Origin: HKCCE3408 sp039183205
GTDB lineage: Bacteria > Pseudomonadota > Alphaproteobacteria > Rhodobacterales > Rhodobacteraceae
Assembly (NCBI GenBank): GCA_039183205.1
Contig: JBCDBR010000005.1
Coordinates: 62,001-126,000 of the forward strand
DNA length: 64,000 nt
Reading direction: 5' to 3'
Positions 24,200 through 33,120 of the stretch are shown here, in pieces. Below the pieces are notes generated by a model. That model worked only from the letters and a program-made list of their open reading frames with translations. It searched no databases and was not told the DNA's origin. Position 1 is the first letter of the stretch. Every line of letters begins with the position of its first letter. The position numbers and the translations under genes were made by a program.

Positions 24200-24943
24200 A
24201 TGGTTGTTCGGCTGAGCGTGTTCCTTTTGTGTCTTGCCGGGCCCCTTCGGGCCGAGGCACCGCTTTTGGTCTTTGCAGCGTCCAGCCTGGCCGGCCCGCT
24301 GAATGACATCGCCGCGCTTTGGGACGAACCGGTAACGCTGTCGTTTGCCGGCTCAGCCACTTTGGCCCGGCAAGTCGAAGCGGGTGCGCCGGCCGATGTC
24401 GTCATCTTGGCCAACACTGCATGGATGGACCATTTGGTTAGCGTCGATCGCGTTGCAGCGGACATGCCTCGCGCAGTTATCGGCAACCGATTGGTGCTGG
24501 CCGGACGCACCGTGGTCGAGGACGGGCAATTACCGCCAGATTTCGAACGTGCAATGGGCGAGCTTGCGCCCACAGCGCGCATTGCCACAGGGCTCACCGA
24601 TGCGGTTCCGGTTGGCATCTATGCCCGCCAAGCGCTGCAGAAAATCGGGCAATGGGACAGCATCCGCACACGGCTCGTTGAAACCGAAAACGCGCGGCTC
24701 GCGCTTGCACTTGTGGCCCGCGGCGATGTTCCAAACGCGCTGGTTTACAGATCCGATGTGGCGGCCGACCCACGGGTTGGCATTTTGGCGGAAGTCCCAC
24801 CCGAAATGCATGATCCCATCCGCTACGTGATCGCGCCCGTACGTGGCCGCGATCATTCCGACGCGCAGCAGTTCATCGACTTTTTATTCACTCCAGACGC
24901 GCGCGCGATTTTTGAGCATGCGCAGTTTGTGGCCGCGCCATGA
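24200..24943 (+). CDS. modA: molybdate ABC transporter substrate-binding protein
   Basis: A 247-residue periplasmic molybdate-binding protein with a signal peptide (LSVFLLCLAGPLRAEAP). The mature N-terminus LLVFAASSLAGPLNDIAALW holds the conserved serine-binding loop, followed by FAGSATLARQVEAGAPADVVI, LVLAG, and NALVYRSDVAADPRVGI. The ATG at 24200 gives a clean signal peptide; the upstream in-frame extension does not. It overlaps modB by ATGA. I found no ModE-type palindrome in the 120 bases before it. Confidence 0.94.
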   Translation: MVVRLSVFLLCLAGPLRAEAPLLVFAASSLAGPLNDIAALWDEPVTLSFAGSATLARQVEAGAPADVVILANTAWMDHLVSVDRVAADMPRAVIGNRLVLAGRTVVEDGQLPPDFERAMGELAPTARIATGLTDAVPVGIYARQALQKIGQWDSIRTRLVETENARLALALVARGDVPNALVYRSDVAADPRVGILAEVPPEMHDPIRYVIAPVRGRDHSDAQQFIDFLFTPDARAIFEHAQFVAAP

Positions 24944-25605
24944 GTGCCGCCGATTGGGACTTGATTGCGCTGTCGGTCCGCGTTGCGATCGTCGCCGTGG
25001 CATGCAGTTTGCCCATTGGGATTGCGATCGCGTTTTTTCTGGCAAGAGGTCAATTTCCAGGCCATGGCGCTCTTAACGTCCTGGTTCACCTGCCGCTCGT
25101 CCTGCCGCCTGTGGTGACCGGCTACCTGCTCTTGCTTGCATTCGGCGCGAACGGCCCCGTTGGCCGCGTTTTAGAACCGATTGGTCTGGGTATCGCCTTT
25201 CGGTGGACCGGTGCGGCACTCGCCGCGGCGGTCATGTCCTTCCCGCTCATGGTCCGCGCCATTCGCCTTGGATTTGAAGCGGTCGATCCAAAGCTTGAAG
25301 AAGCTGCGCGCACATTGGGCGCGAGCAATTGGCGCGTTTTCCTAACGATCTCTTTGCCATTGGCGGCACCTGGGCTCCTGGCCGGCACTGCGATTGCATT
25401 TGCCAAGGCACTTGGAGAATTCGGTGCGACAATCACCTTTGTCTCTAACATTCCCGGCCAAACACAAACCATTCCCACGGCGATCTACGCCGCGCTACAG
25501 ATCCCAGGCGCGGAACCAACCGCGTTCCGGCTGATTTTGATTTCAATCGCGATATCCACGGCCGCGCTTGTCTTGTCCGAATTTTTGGCACGGCGCGGCC
25601 GATGA
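24940..25605 (+). CDS. modB: molybdate ABC transporter permease
   Basis: A 221-residue inner-membrane permease with about five helices. The EAA loop that docks the ATPase is EEAARTLGASNWRVFLTISL at about residues 120-139, followed by ALGEFGATITFVSNIPGQT, a ModB hallmark. It overlaps modA and modC by ATGA on each side, so the three genes are translationally coupled. Confidence 0.95.
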   Translation: MSAADWDLIALSVRVAIVAVACSLPIGIAIAFFLARGQFPGHGALNVLVHLPLVLPPVVTGYLLLLAFGANGPVGRVLEPIGLGIAFRWTGAALAAAVMSFPLMVRAIRLGFEAVDPKLEEAARTLGASNWRVFLTISLPLAAPGLLAGTAIAFAKALGEFGATITFVSNIPGQTQTIPTAIYAALQIPGAEPTAFRLILISIAISTAALVLSEFLARRGR

Positions 25606-26684
25606 CCGATGCCATCGAACTGCGTCACCAAATCGGTAACTTGGATTTGACCCTAAAGAGCCCGGTGATGCGCGGCATCACGGCCATCTTCGGCCCTTCT
25701 GGTGCGGGCAAAACCACCATATTGAGGGCCATAGCGGGGCTCGTGGCGCCAGATGCCGGCCGCATTTCGATTTCCGGCCGCATTTGGTTTGACCGGGCCC
25801 AGGGTATTGACCTTCCAGCATCTCAACGCCGGGTCGGGTACGTATTTCAAGAACCTCGTCTTTTTCCCCATCTGAGCGTCGCTCAAAACTTGAAATACGG
25901 CAGACGGCAACGCGCCGGTGCCGTTGACTTCGACGCTGTGGTGGATGTTTTGGCGCTGCGTCCGTTTTTAGCCCGGCGGCCCAGCGGTCTTTCCGGTGGC
26001 GAGGCGCAGCGCACAGCTCTCGGCAGGGCCTTGCTGTCTGACCCCTCCATCCTTTTGATGGACGAACCGCTATCGGCGCTTGATCTGGGCCTAAAACGAG
26101 AGATTTTGCCCTTTTTCGAAAAGCTTGCCGGAGAAGCAAACGTGCCGGTCTTTTACGTTAGTCACGACATCGATGAGGTCGCCCGGTTGGCCGATCGCGT
26201 CATTTTGGTGGATGCCGGCACAGCCTCTACGCCAAAACCGGTCGCCGAGGCCTTTGCCTCAGCAAGCCCGGAAACGCGGGTCAGCCGATCGATAGCCGGG
26301 GGGCTTTTATCGGCGCAGGTTGCCCAGTTTCACGCAGATGACGGGCTAACCGAGGCGCGAATTGGGTCTCAGTCGGTTTGGGTCAGCGGGCGCGCAGGCG
26401 CGGTTGGGACAACGCTGCGCCTACGCGTCGATGCCCGCGACGTCACGCTGTCGCGCAACGCACCAGGGGCGATTTCTGCCCTCAATATCCTGCCGGCCAC
26501 CATCGTCACGATCAGCGATGGACCCAGCGCTGGCGCGTTGGTCAAACTCGACCATCAAGGCCAGGTCTTTTCGGCCCGGTTAACACAGCGCTCGGTACGG
26601 GCATTGTCGCTTGAACCCGGCCAACAGGTCCATGCGATCATCAAGGCGATGTCGGTCACTGCCGATCAGGTGAGCCAGAAATAA
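25602..26684 (+). CDS. modC: molybdate ABC transporter ATP-binding protein
   Basis: A 360-residue ATPase. Walker A is GPSGAGKTT (about residues 31-39), the Q-loop lies in GYVFQEPRLFPHLSV, the signature is LSGGEAQRTALGRALL, and Walker B is ILLMDEPLSALD, followed by VSHDIDEVARLADR. The last 70 residues form the TOBE/molybdopterin-binding domain (SALNILPATIVTISDGPSAG). It closes the modABC operon; 3 bases separate it from the convergent response regulator gene. Confidence 0.96.
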   Translation: MTDAIELRHQIGNLDLTLKSPVMRGITAIFGPSGAGKTTILRAIAGLVAPDAGRISISGRIWFDRAQGIDLPASQRRVGYVFQEPRLFPHLSVAQNLKYGRRQRAGAVDFDAVVDVLALRPFLARRPSGLSGGEAQRTALGRALLSDPSILLMDEPLSALDLGLKREILPFFEKLAGEANVPVFYVSHDIDEVARLADRVILVDAGTASTPKPVAEAFASASPETRVSRSIAGGLLSAQVAQFHADDGLTEARIGSQSVWVSGRAGAVGTTLRLRVDARDVTLSRNAPGAISALNILPATIVTISDGPSAGALVKLDHQGQVFSARLTQRSVRALSLEPGQQVHAIIKAMSVTADQVSQK

Positions 26685-26687
26685 ATC

Positions 26688-27092
26688 CTAGGCAGGTTCC
26701 AGCAGAGCTTTGATTTCGCGCACCAAATCCGCTGCGGGAAACGGCTTCAGCAAATAGCTATCGACACGGTATGCCTTGAAGAACCCCAAGACTGGTTGCC
26801 CCATACCGAGAGGCTTAAAACCCGATACGCCGATGACGGGTGGTCGCCCAATCCGGTCCGAATATTTTCGCGCCAAGTGGCGTAAGAAAACCGCACCGCT
26901 ATCGGTCATGTCGGGTACGTCGACCTTGATCAGCAAATCGACGACAAAGAGATCAAATTGATCGGTATCTTCGATGGCGATCGCTTCGCTCGAGCTGTGA
27001 CTGAGATCGACGCCGTAGCCTTCGGCCATCAAGGCTTGGCGCCACTGGGATGCAAGCTCGAAGTCATCGTCCAAGATCAAAATAGCGGCCAT
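26688..27092 (-). CDS. single-domain response regulator, phytochrome-linked
   Basis: A 134-residue receiver domain with no output domain. The acidic pocket is ILDDD at residues 5-9, the phosphate acceptor lies in FVVDLLIKVD (about residue 52), followed by the IGVSGF serine and the LLKPFP lysine. It lies 3 bases after the bacteriophytochrome gene on the same strand, so it is the likely phosphotransfer partner. It has an unusually long loop after the acceptor aspartate (VDVPDMTDSGAVFLRHLARK), which resembles receivers paired with HWE kinases. Confidence 0.9.
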   Translation of the reverse strand: MAAILILDDDFELASQWRQALMAEGYGVDLSHSSSEAIAIEDTDQFDLFVVDLLIKVDVPDMTDSGAVFLRHLARKYSDRIGRPPVIGVSGFKPLGMGQPVLGFFKAYRVDSYLLKPFPAADLVREIKALLEPA

Positions 27093-27095
27093 AGA

Positions 27096-29645
27096 TCAGG
27101 TTTCCGCAAGCAAGGACAGAATGGCGCGTTGTAAGGCGGCAGCGTGAACTGGCTTCGTCAATACCGGCACGTCTCGGTCGAAAATGGCGTCGATGCCATC
27201 GCTGCCGTACCCTGTTAGAAACAAGAACGGAACGCCTCGGCGCAGAAGTTCATGGGCGACCTCCGTGCTGGATTGACCCTGCAATGTCCCATCTAAGACA
27301 CAGAGATCACATGGATGTTCTGCAAGAATGTCCAACGCGTCGTCGACCGAAGCGGCCGAGTCCACGCCGACAAACCCCATGTTCAAGAGAATACGCTTGG
27401 TTTGTGCGGCAATGACAAAATTGTCTTCGACCAGCAAGGCGGTTTTTCCCGCAGGCATTGGGCCGGGGTCGACCGGTGTCTCACCGACAGAGAATTGGCC
27501 GACAGCTTCGGCTAGAGCTCCGGCGTCGTCATCTTCGGCGAGATGCCCCAAAGCACTGCCAGGGATCCAAAACGCCCCCTTGAACCCGTCCGGATCAAAT
27601 GTCGTCTGAGCCAGGCCGTTGAATTCATGCGGAATTGCTTCGCGAATAATTGCCATGCCAAATCCCGCATGTGCGGGTGGATGGACCTCAGGGCCGCCCT
27701 TTTCTTGCCAGATCAATTCAACACCGCCACGTTCAGCCTGCCAGGTGACAGAAATCGTGCCAGTATCCACCGAGAATGCACCGTATTTCGCGGCGTTGGA
27801 GGCTAGCTCATGCAGTAATAGCGCGACGATCGAGGCGGCATCGCCCTGCAGCATCAGATCCGGACCGCCGAAATGCAGTCGATCCATCCCCGAAAAGGGT
27901 TCAAGTTCGGCCGCAACCAAGCCCCGCAATTCGATGGCGGTCTGCCCAGTTTCAGTCAGCAGGTTGTGCGCGCCTGCAAGTGCAAGGATGCGTTGCTCCA
28001 AGCTATTGGCATAGGCTTCGACGGATCGTGCATCAAGCCGCGAATAATGCGACAGGGATTGGACAAGGGCCAGTATGTTGCGCACCCGATGGTTCAGTTC
28101 CCGCACCATCAGGCCAAGCCGCTTTCGATTATCCCGCAGTTCCTCCTGCACCTGCAAAGCTTGCGCGAAAGCCTGCCGAAGTGTCTTGGCAATCAGAACG
28201 TCCTGATCGGACCAATCTGGAGCGCGATTGCCGACACTTTCGATGTAGCGCTGAAAGGATTGCCTCGGGCTTAGACGGGGCACACCATCTTCAACCACTA
28301 CGTCCTTGTCTGGCATGCCCGCCCAATGGACGGATGTGGTCGTTTTGTTGCGAAGATAGGCCAGGCGCAAACCGACCGTACCCGGCGCGCGAATGATCAT
28401 GGCACCTGCCGTGTTGCCCAGCGCGACATCGGGCATCACTCCCGGTAAATCGCTATGCAGCGTGACCTCGGCATCATCTGCGTCGGCAAGTGCAAGAATG
28501 TGTCGACACGCCGGTTCATCGGGCGTTTCCCCGCTTCTGAGAAATTGGCTTGTGGTGGCGAATACGATCCCGTCTGCGTGCAGCAGCCTGGCAAATTCAT
28601 CCTCCGCGTCGCGCCAATGCACACCGCTGGCAATGGCGCTGTCGTCCGACACGAAAACACGCCCGGCCAATGAAAGGCACGTATGCCGCGTGGCTTCACG
28701 TTGCGATTCCAAGGCGTGCTGCAACCGCAAACTCACGAGTTTGCCAATAAGTTCCGCAGCGGAAAGAACCACAGGTTCGGGTGTCTTGGGTGTGTGATGA
28801 TGCGCCGCAAAGAGACCCCAAAGTTCACCGCCTACGACAATAGGCACTGTCATCGTGGCTTTGACACCCATGTTTTCCAAGAATTGACGATGCACCGGGT
28901 CCTTCCCGCGCAGCACGGCCAGGGACATATCTAGCGCCGGCGCACCATCCGCGGCCAAAAGCGGTACATTGTCCGACATGACGTCTGAGATTATCCGAAT
29001 TGGCGTTGAGGCATAAAGCGATCGTGCGATTGGCGGGATATCTGTTTCCGGAAAGCGCAGCCCCAGAAACGAGGGCATGCGCCGATCTCGCTTCTCTGCG
29101 ATCACTTCACCGCTTCCGTCGGTCAGGAATTTATAGAGGTTTACACGGTCAAATCCGATCAGCGCCCGAAAGTGTTCCACAACGGAATTCCAAAACCCGC
29201 TGAGATCGTGCTGACCCATCGGTAAGGTCAAGTAGGCTTGCGGCTTCAGCATAACTTGGCTCTGCGCCGCTACCGAAAGGTGCTGCGGGATCAACTCGAC
29301 AATTGCGCTGCCCCCTTTGCGGTGGACTGTCATTTGAAAATCGACACCGCCAACGGTCTTTTGGCCCGCAACCTCGCGCTGGCGTTCAATTGTTTCGTGG
29401 CCGAGCAAATTGCGGATCGTGTGTTGTTCCGTGGTCGAAAAAAACGTTGATGTTGGGCGCCCCAACATCGAATTGGCGGACCTGCCGAGATGCGCCTCTG
29501 CATTTGCGCTGATGTACTCAATGGTGTCAAAATGATCGCAACACGCCAAGAGCACGCCAAAGTCTTGAACGCTGCCGGGGATGTGTATGGGATCCCGGTC
29601 GCAATTCACGATGGCCTCCCGGAGGGTGTCGGCATGCTGCGACAT
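27096..29645 (-). CDS. bphP: bacteriophytochrome, HWE-type histidine kinase with C-terminal receiver
   Basis: An 849-residue red/far-red light sensor. The N-terminal PAS domain starts with IVNCDRDPIHIPGSVQDFG, where C15 is the expected biliverdin-attachment cysteine. The GAF domain has FPETDIPPIARSLY (the chromophore-contact aspartate) and the histidine segment FAAHHHTPK. The PHY domain carries the PRQSF tongue motif. The kinase part has the H-box RELNHRVRNILALVQSLSHY and the HWE-type glutamate in IWQEKGG. A receiver follows (acceptor in CVLDGTLQG, FLTGYGS, LTKPVH). The full photosensory set, the kinase and the receiver make this a hybrid kinase. Haem oxygenase is divergent. Confidence 0.96.
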   Translation of the reverse strand: MSQHADTLREAIVNCDRDPIHIPGSVQDFGVLLACCDHFDTIEYISANAEAHLGRSANSMLGRPTSTFFSTTEQHTIRNLLGHETIERQREVAGQKTVGGVDFQMTVHRKGGSAIVELIPQHLSVAAQSQVMLKPQAYLTLPMGQHDLSGFWNSVVEHFRALIGFDRVNLYKFLTDGSGEVIAEKRDRRMPSFLGLRFPETDIPPIARSLYASTPIRIISDVMSDNVPLLAADGAPALDMSLAVLRGKDPVHRQFLENMGVKATMTVPIVVGGELWGLFAAHHHTPKTPEPVVLSAAELIGKLVSLRLQHALESQREATRHTCLSLAGRVFVSDDSAIASGVHWRDAEDEFARLLHADGIVFATTSQFLRSGETPDEPACRHILALADADDAEVTLHSDLPGVMPDVALGNTAGAMIIRAPGTVGLRLAYLRNKTTTSVHWAGMPDKDVVVEDGVPRLSPRQSFQRYIESVGNRAPDWSDQDVLIAKTLRQAFAQALQVQEELRDNRKRLGLMVRELNHRVRNILALVQSLSHYSRLDARSVEAYANSLEQRILALAGAHNLLTETGQTAIELRGLVAAELEPFSGMDRLHFGGPDLMLQGDAASIVALLLHELASNAAKYGAFSVDTGTISVTWQAERGGVELIWQEKGGPEVHPPAHAGFGMAIIREAIPHEFNGLAQTTFDPDGFKGAFWIPGSALGHLAEDDDAGALAEAVGQFSVGETPVDPGPMPAGKTALLVEDNFVIAAQTKRILLNMGFVGVDSAASVDDALDILAEHPCDLCVLDGTLQGQSSTEVAHELLRRGVPFLFLTGYGSDGIDAIFDRDVPVLTKPVHAAALQRAILSLLAET

Positions 29646-29752
29646 CGTTGGCCTTCCTGGCGCGGAAAATGCGTAAAGCTGTTGCTACGGTCTGCATATA
29701 CAGCCACTGTGCGAAAATACAGAGAACACGCGCATCACTTTGGATGGATGCG
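29646..29752. promoter_or_regulatory. divergent promoter region between bphP and bphO
   Basis: The 107 bases between the two divergent genes must hold both promoters. The stretch is somewhat AT-richer than its surroundings (for example around 29690-29720) but I could not fix a specific -35/-10 pair. Shared control of sensor and chromophore-making enzyme is expected from the layout alone. Confidence 0.4.
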
Positions 29753-30337
29753 ATGACACGCAATTCCGACGGCGCCATACGCAAGCGTCTCGCAGATGAC
29801 ACCAGGGCGGCCCATGAAGGGCTGCATGTCCACTTGCTTTTGGCACAACTCACGCGACCATCGCTTGAGCCTGAAACCTATCTGGCGTGCTTGCGGGCAA
29901 ATCTGGGCTTCTACAGTGGTCTTGAAGCGGCGCGACAGGCGTCAGGACTGCTTTCTGCGTTTCACCTGCGGCGTGAAGAAGACGCACTTTTGGAAGACCT
30001 CGGGACCGACACGCGGAAACCCGGCATCCCTTTCGATTATCAAGATGACCCAGATTTTATGGCGGGTGCGCTATACGTTGCGCATGGCGCACAATTCGGT
30101 CGAAAGCTGATCGCCAAATCCGTAAAGCACTCAAACCCTAATGCGCCGGTATCTTTCTTCGCCCTTCCCGCGGACCGGGCTGTATGGCGGCAGTTATTGC
30201 AAAAAATGGAGCGTTCAGGCCAAACGCCCGAGCGCTACACCAGGCTATTGGCCGGAGCAAACACGGCCTTCGACCTGATGCGGTGCTGCGCGGATGCGCA
30301 GGCCGCAGGTTGCGCTCAATTGGCCCTACCGGCCTAG
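29753..30337 (+). CDS. bphO: biliverdin-producing haem oxygenase (BphO/HemO type)
   Basis: A 194-residue enzyme that opens haem to biliverdin, the chromophore of the phytochrome. The N-terminus has RLADDTRAAHEGLH, with the proximal haem-ligand histidine at about residue 22. The mid-region segment AGALYVAHGAQFGRKLI holds the distal-helix glycine pattern, and the C-terminal helix ends with NTAFDLMRCCADAQ. The ATG at 29753 is chosen; ATG 29744 is in frame three codons upstream. Its location back to back with bphP and near the haem uptake operon supports the role. Confidence 0.92.
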   Translation: MTRNSDGAIRKRLADDTRAAHEGLHVHLLLAQLTRPSLEPETYLACLRANLGFYSGLEAARQASGLLSAFHLRREEDALLEDLGTDTRKPGIPFDYQDDPDFMAGALYVAHGAQFGRKLIAKSVKHSNPNAPVSFFALPADRAVWRQLLQKMERSGQTPERYTRLLAGANTAFDLMRCCADAQAAGCAQLALPA

Positions 30338-30367
30338 ACGCGTTCGGCCTTTCCTATTCACGTTTTT

Positions 30368-31162
30368 CTATCCGGCCTGCCGAACCGAATGCGGCAACAC
30401 AAAGGTCGTTCCATTCTCCGGAAGCGTATTGACGCGAAGATGGCAACCATAGGCATGCGTTAGCGTTTCATCGGTCAGCACCTGCGACGGCGTGCCCGTG
30501 GCAAGGCACATGCCGCCCGCCAAGACCGTGACGTGGTCTGCATAAATCGCCGTGAGGTTTAGGTCGTGCATGACCGCCACGACACCGCCCCCCGCACCGG
30601 CGAAATCGCGTGCAATGCCCATAACCTCGATCTGATGGCCAATGTCGAGGCTCGCGACCGGCTCATCCAAAAACAACCAGCGAGGCGCGTCCTCAGCCAC
30701 CGGAACCCAGACCTGCGCAAGCACCCGGGCCAATTGTACACGCTGCTGCTCGCCTCCGGAAAGCTCTTGGAAAAAGCGGCCTTCATAGCCGTCCAGGCCA
30801 ACCCGCGACAGCGCCAATGTTGGGATATTTGAATGTGTGGCCGCCGATCCGTTCAGCAGGCCAAGCCGCACGACCTCCAGCACGGTAAATGGAAACGCGA
30901 TCCGCGAGGATTGCGGTAATACGGCTCGGATATCGGCGAGTTCCCAGGGCTTTAGCCGTTTGACGTCTTTTCCGCCCAGTGCGATGGCGCCTGAATATTC
31001 GACCTCTTGGGTCAGCGCGCGCAAAAGCGTTGTTTTACCTGATCCGTTCGGGCCGACAATGGCGGTGACCTGGCCCGGTCTTGCAGCGAAATTCACGCCG
31101 TGCAGGACCTCGTTGCCGCTCAGCTTCACGCGTATGTCGCTTGCGTCCCACACGAACTTCAA
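30368..31162 (-). CDS. hmuV: haem ABC transporter ATP-binding protein
   Basis: A 264-residue ATPase that powers haem import. Walker A is GPNGSGKTT, the Q-loop is VLPQSSRIAFPFTV, the signature is LSGGEQQRVQLARVL, and Walker B is WLFLDEPVASLD, followed by VMHDLNL. The start is uncertain and is not an ATG. The TTG at 31162 overlaps the hmuU stop as TTGA and gives a family-like beginning (KFVWDASDIRVKLSGNEVLHG). A GTG at 31153 and another GTG at 31198 are also in frame. It is the last gene of the hmuSTUV operon. Confidence 0.93.
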   Translation of the reverse strand: MKFVWDASDIRVKLSGNEVLHGVNFAARPGQVTAIVGPNGSGKTTLLRALTQEVEYSGAIALGGKDVKRLKPWELADIRAVLPQSSRIAFPFTVLEVVRLGLLNGSAATHSNIPTLALSRVGLDGYEGRFFQELSGGEQQRVQLARVLAQVWVPVAEDAPRWLFLDEPVASLDIGHQIEVMGIARDFAGAGGGVVAVMHDLNLTAIYADHVTVLAGGMCLATGTPSQVLTDETLTHAYGCHLRVNTLPENGTTFVLPHSVRQAG

Positions 31163-32241
31163 AGATCCAAAAGGCTTCGGTTCCGCAATAGGAGCCACAG
31201 AAAGAATGGCCCACCCAGAACGGCTGTGACAATGCCAATAGGAAGCTCGGCCGGGGCAACGATCGTGCGTGCGATCATGTCCGCCAGGATCAAAAGCGCC
31301 GCCCCCAGCAGCGCTGCATTCGGCAACAGCATGCGGTGATCCGGCCCGATCGCCAGGCGCAACAGATGCGGCACAACAATGCCGACAAAGCCAATACCGC
31401 CCGATACCGCAACTGCCGCACCCGTTGCACCGGCGACGGTGAGGATAGACACCGTTTTCATGCGTTGAATGGGGATACCTAGATGCGCCGCGGCGGCTTC
31501 GCCCAACGCCAGACCATTTAGGCTACGGGCAAGGAACGGAGCCGCCAGCAAAGCCAATACGATTAACGGCGCTGCGGTCGCGACTTTGATCCAGGTGGCG
31601 CCGGCAAGCGAGCCCAGACCCCAGAACGTCAAATCGCGCAATTGCTGATCGTTGGCCATATAGATCAAAATCCCGGAAATCGCACCCGCCAAGGCGGCGA
31701 TAGCAATCCCGCCCAGCAGCATAACCGCCACAGATGTGCGGCCACGCTGCGTCGAAATGGCATAGAGCAGGATCACCGTGCTCCAACCGCCGAAAAAGGC
31801 AGCCAAAGGGACCAAGAAATAGCCAGCTGCTTCTTGGAACGCCACGGGCAGCAAACCGCCCAGGACGATCGCACCGATGGCTCCAAGCCCTGCACCCGCG
31901 CCCACGCCAACAAGTCCCGGATCGGCAAGCGGATTGCGGAAAAGACCCTGCATAACCGCTCCGGAGACCGCCAGGGCCGCTCCAACAAGGATCGCCAACG
32001 TAAGACGCGGTAGCCTGATATCAAACAGGATCACCCGGTCGCGCGTCGCGATCTCCTCCCCCGAAAGCACCGCGCCAAGAACGCGCCACAGGCTCGTTCC
32101 GGATGCGCCTGTGGCCAAACTCGCAACGCTGACAATGATCAAAAGCGCGCCAAGGAAAACAGCAACGCGCCGAGCGCGGGCTTCGCGATCACCGGCCAAA
32201 GGCCCCAGTTTTTCGAGTTCCGCATCGTCCAACGATGCCAT
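31159..32241 (-). CDS. hmuU: haem ABC transporter permease
   Basis: A 360-residue FecCD-type inner-membrane permease with nine to ten helices. Family marks are RLPRLTLAILVGAALAVSGA (about residues 71-90), FRNPLADPGLVGVGAGAGLG, LNGLALGEAAAAHLGI (the ATPase-docking loop) and GGIGFVGIVVPHLLRL. The N-terminal 30 residues are cytoplasmic and charged. It lies 3 bases after hmuT and slightly overlaps hmuV. Confidence 0.95.
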   Translation of the reverse strand: MASLDDAELEKLGPLAGDREARARRVAVFLGALLIIVSVASLATGASGTSLWRVLGAVLSGEEIATRDRVILFDIRLPRLTLAILVGAALAVSGAVMQGLFRNPLADPGLVGVGAGAGLGAIGAIVLGGLLPVAFQEAAGYFLVPLAAFFGGWSTVILLYAISTQRGRTSVAVMLLGGIAIAALAGAISGILIYMANDQQLRDLTFWGLGSLAGATWIKVATAAPLIVLALLAAPFLARSLNGLALGEAAAAHLGIPIQRMKTVSILTVAGATGAAVAVSGGIGFVGIVVPHLLRLAIGPDHRMLLPNAALLGAALLILADMIARTIVAPAELPIGIVTAVLGGPFFLWLLLRNRSLLDL

Positions 32242-32244
32242 CGA

Positions 32245-33120
32245 TTACCCCTGTGCAGTCCCAATCGCCGACGAAAGCTGACGCACCGCCTCTGGCGTTC
32301 GAGGACCAAAGCCGAGTAAAAGCAGACCGTCAATCCGCACAACCCGCTGTGCCGCGCCGGCTGGCGTGATCGACAGAGCTGGGTGGGAAAACAGGTCGGC
32401 ATCGGCAGCGGCGTGATTTCCGCCGCGATCCATCATCAAAATGATGTCCGGTGCGGCAGCCGCGACGGCCTCATCGCTCATGGGCATATAGCCATCGAAT
32501 TCGGTCACGGCGTTGACACCCCCGGCGAGTGCAATGATGCCAGCAGCGGCCGTATCGGTGCCAGAGGCCATGACCCGCCCGCCCTGGAGCGACAGGATAA
32601 AGAGCACCCGCGGCGGCCGGTCATCTGCAACGGCCCGGGTGGCTTGCTGGAGCTGCGCCTCGACCTCGGCGATCAGTTCTGCGCCGCGCGCTTCGACGCC
32701 AAGCGCCGCGGCGACAGCTTCGATCTTTGCGGTAATTGCTGGGCCATCATATCCGTCGGGCACGGAGATAAATTCAATCCCTGCTGCTTCGAGAACGTCG
32801 ATAACCTCAGGCGGTCCGCTGCCCTCTTCGGCCAGAATCAAATCGGGATCGACCGACAACACACCTTCTGGTGACAATGCCCGCATATAGCCGATATCAG
32901 GCAGATCGGAGGCGATCGGCGGAAATTGCGACGTTGCATCCCGTGCAATCAACCGGTCTTGTTGACCCAGTGCAAAGACGATCTCGGTCACCGACCCGCC
33001 GATCGATACCACACGATCTGCCTCGTCAGCAAAAACCTTCTGCGCGAGGGCGATGGCAATCGCAAAGGCAAGAATGGCAAGCTGGAAGGGGCCGGCGCGC
33101 TTAATGCTCGAGGGTTTCAT
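32245..33120 (-). CDS. hmuT: haem ABC transporter substrate-binding protein
   Basis: A 291-residue periplasmic haem carrier of the cluster with BtuF-like fold. A signal peptide covers about residues 1-30 (ending in IALAQKVFADEA). The mature protein begins RVVSIGGSVTEIVFALGQQD, followed by IGYMRALSPEGVLSVDPDL and GGVNAVTEFDGYMPMSDEAV, both typical of HmuT. The ATG at 33120 overlaps the hmuS stop as ATGA. A much longer in-frame extension to 33414 reads through hmuS in another frame and is not used. Confidence 0.94.
   Translation of the reverse strand: MKPSSIKRAGPFQLAILAFAIAIALAQKVFADEADRVVSIGGSVTEIVFALGQQDRLIARDATSQFPPIASDLPDIGYMRALSPEGVLSVDPDLILAEEGSGPPEVIDVLEAAGIEFISVPDGYDGPAITAKIEAVAAALGVEARGAELIAEVEAQLQQATRAVADDRPPRVLFILSLQGGRVMASGTDTAAAGIIALAGGVNAVTEFDGYMPMSDEAVAAAAPDIILMMDRGGNHAAADADLFSHPALSITPAGAAQRVVRIDGLLLLGFGPRTPEAVRQLSSAIGTAQG

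Noticed and set aside
24079..24618. Long N-terminal extension of the S49 peptidase frame
   Set aside because: It runs antisense through modA, lacks family character, and the shorter start has a ribosome site.
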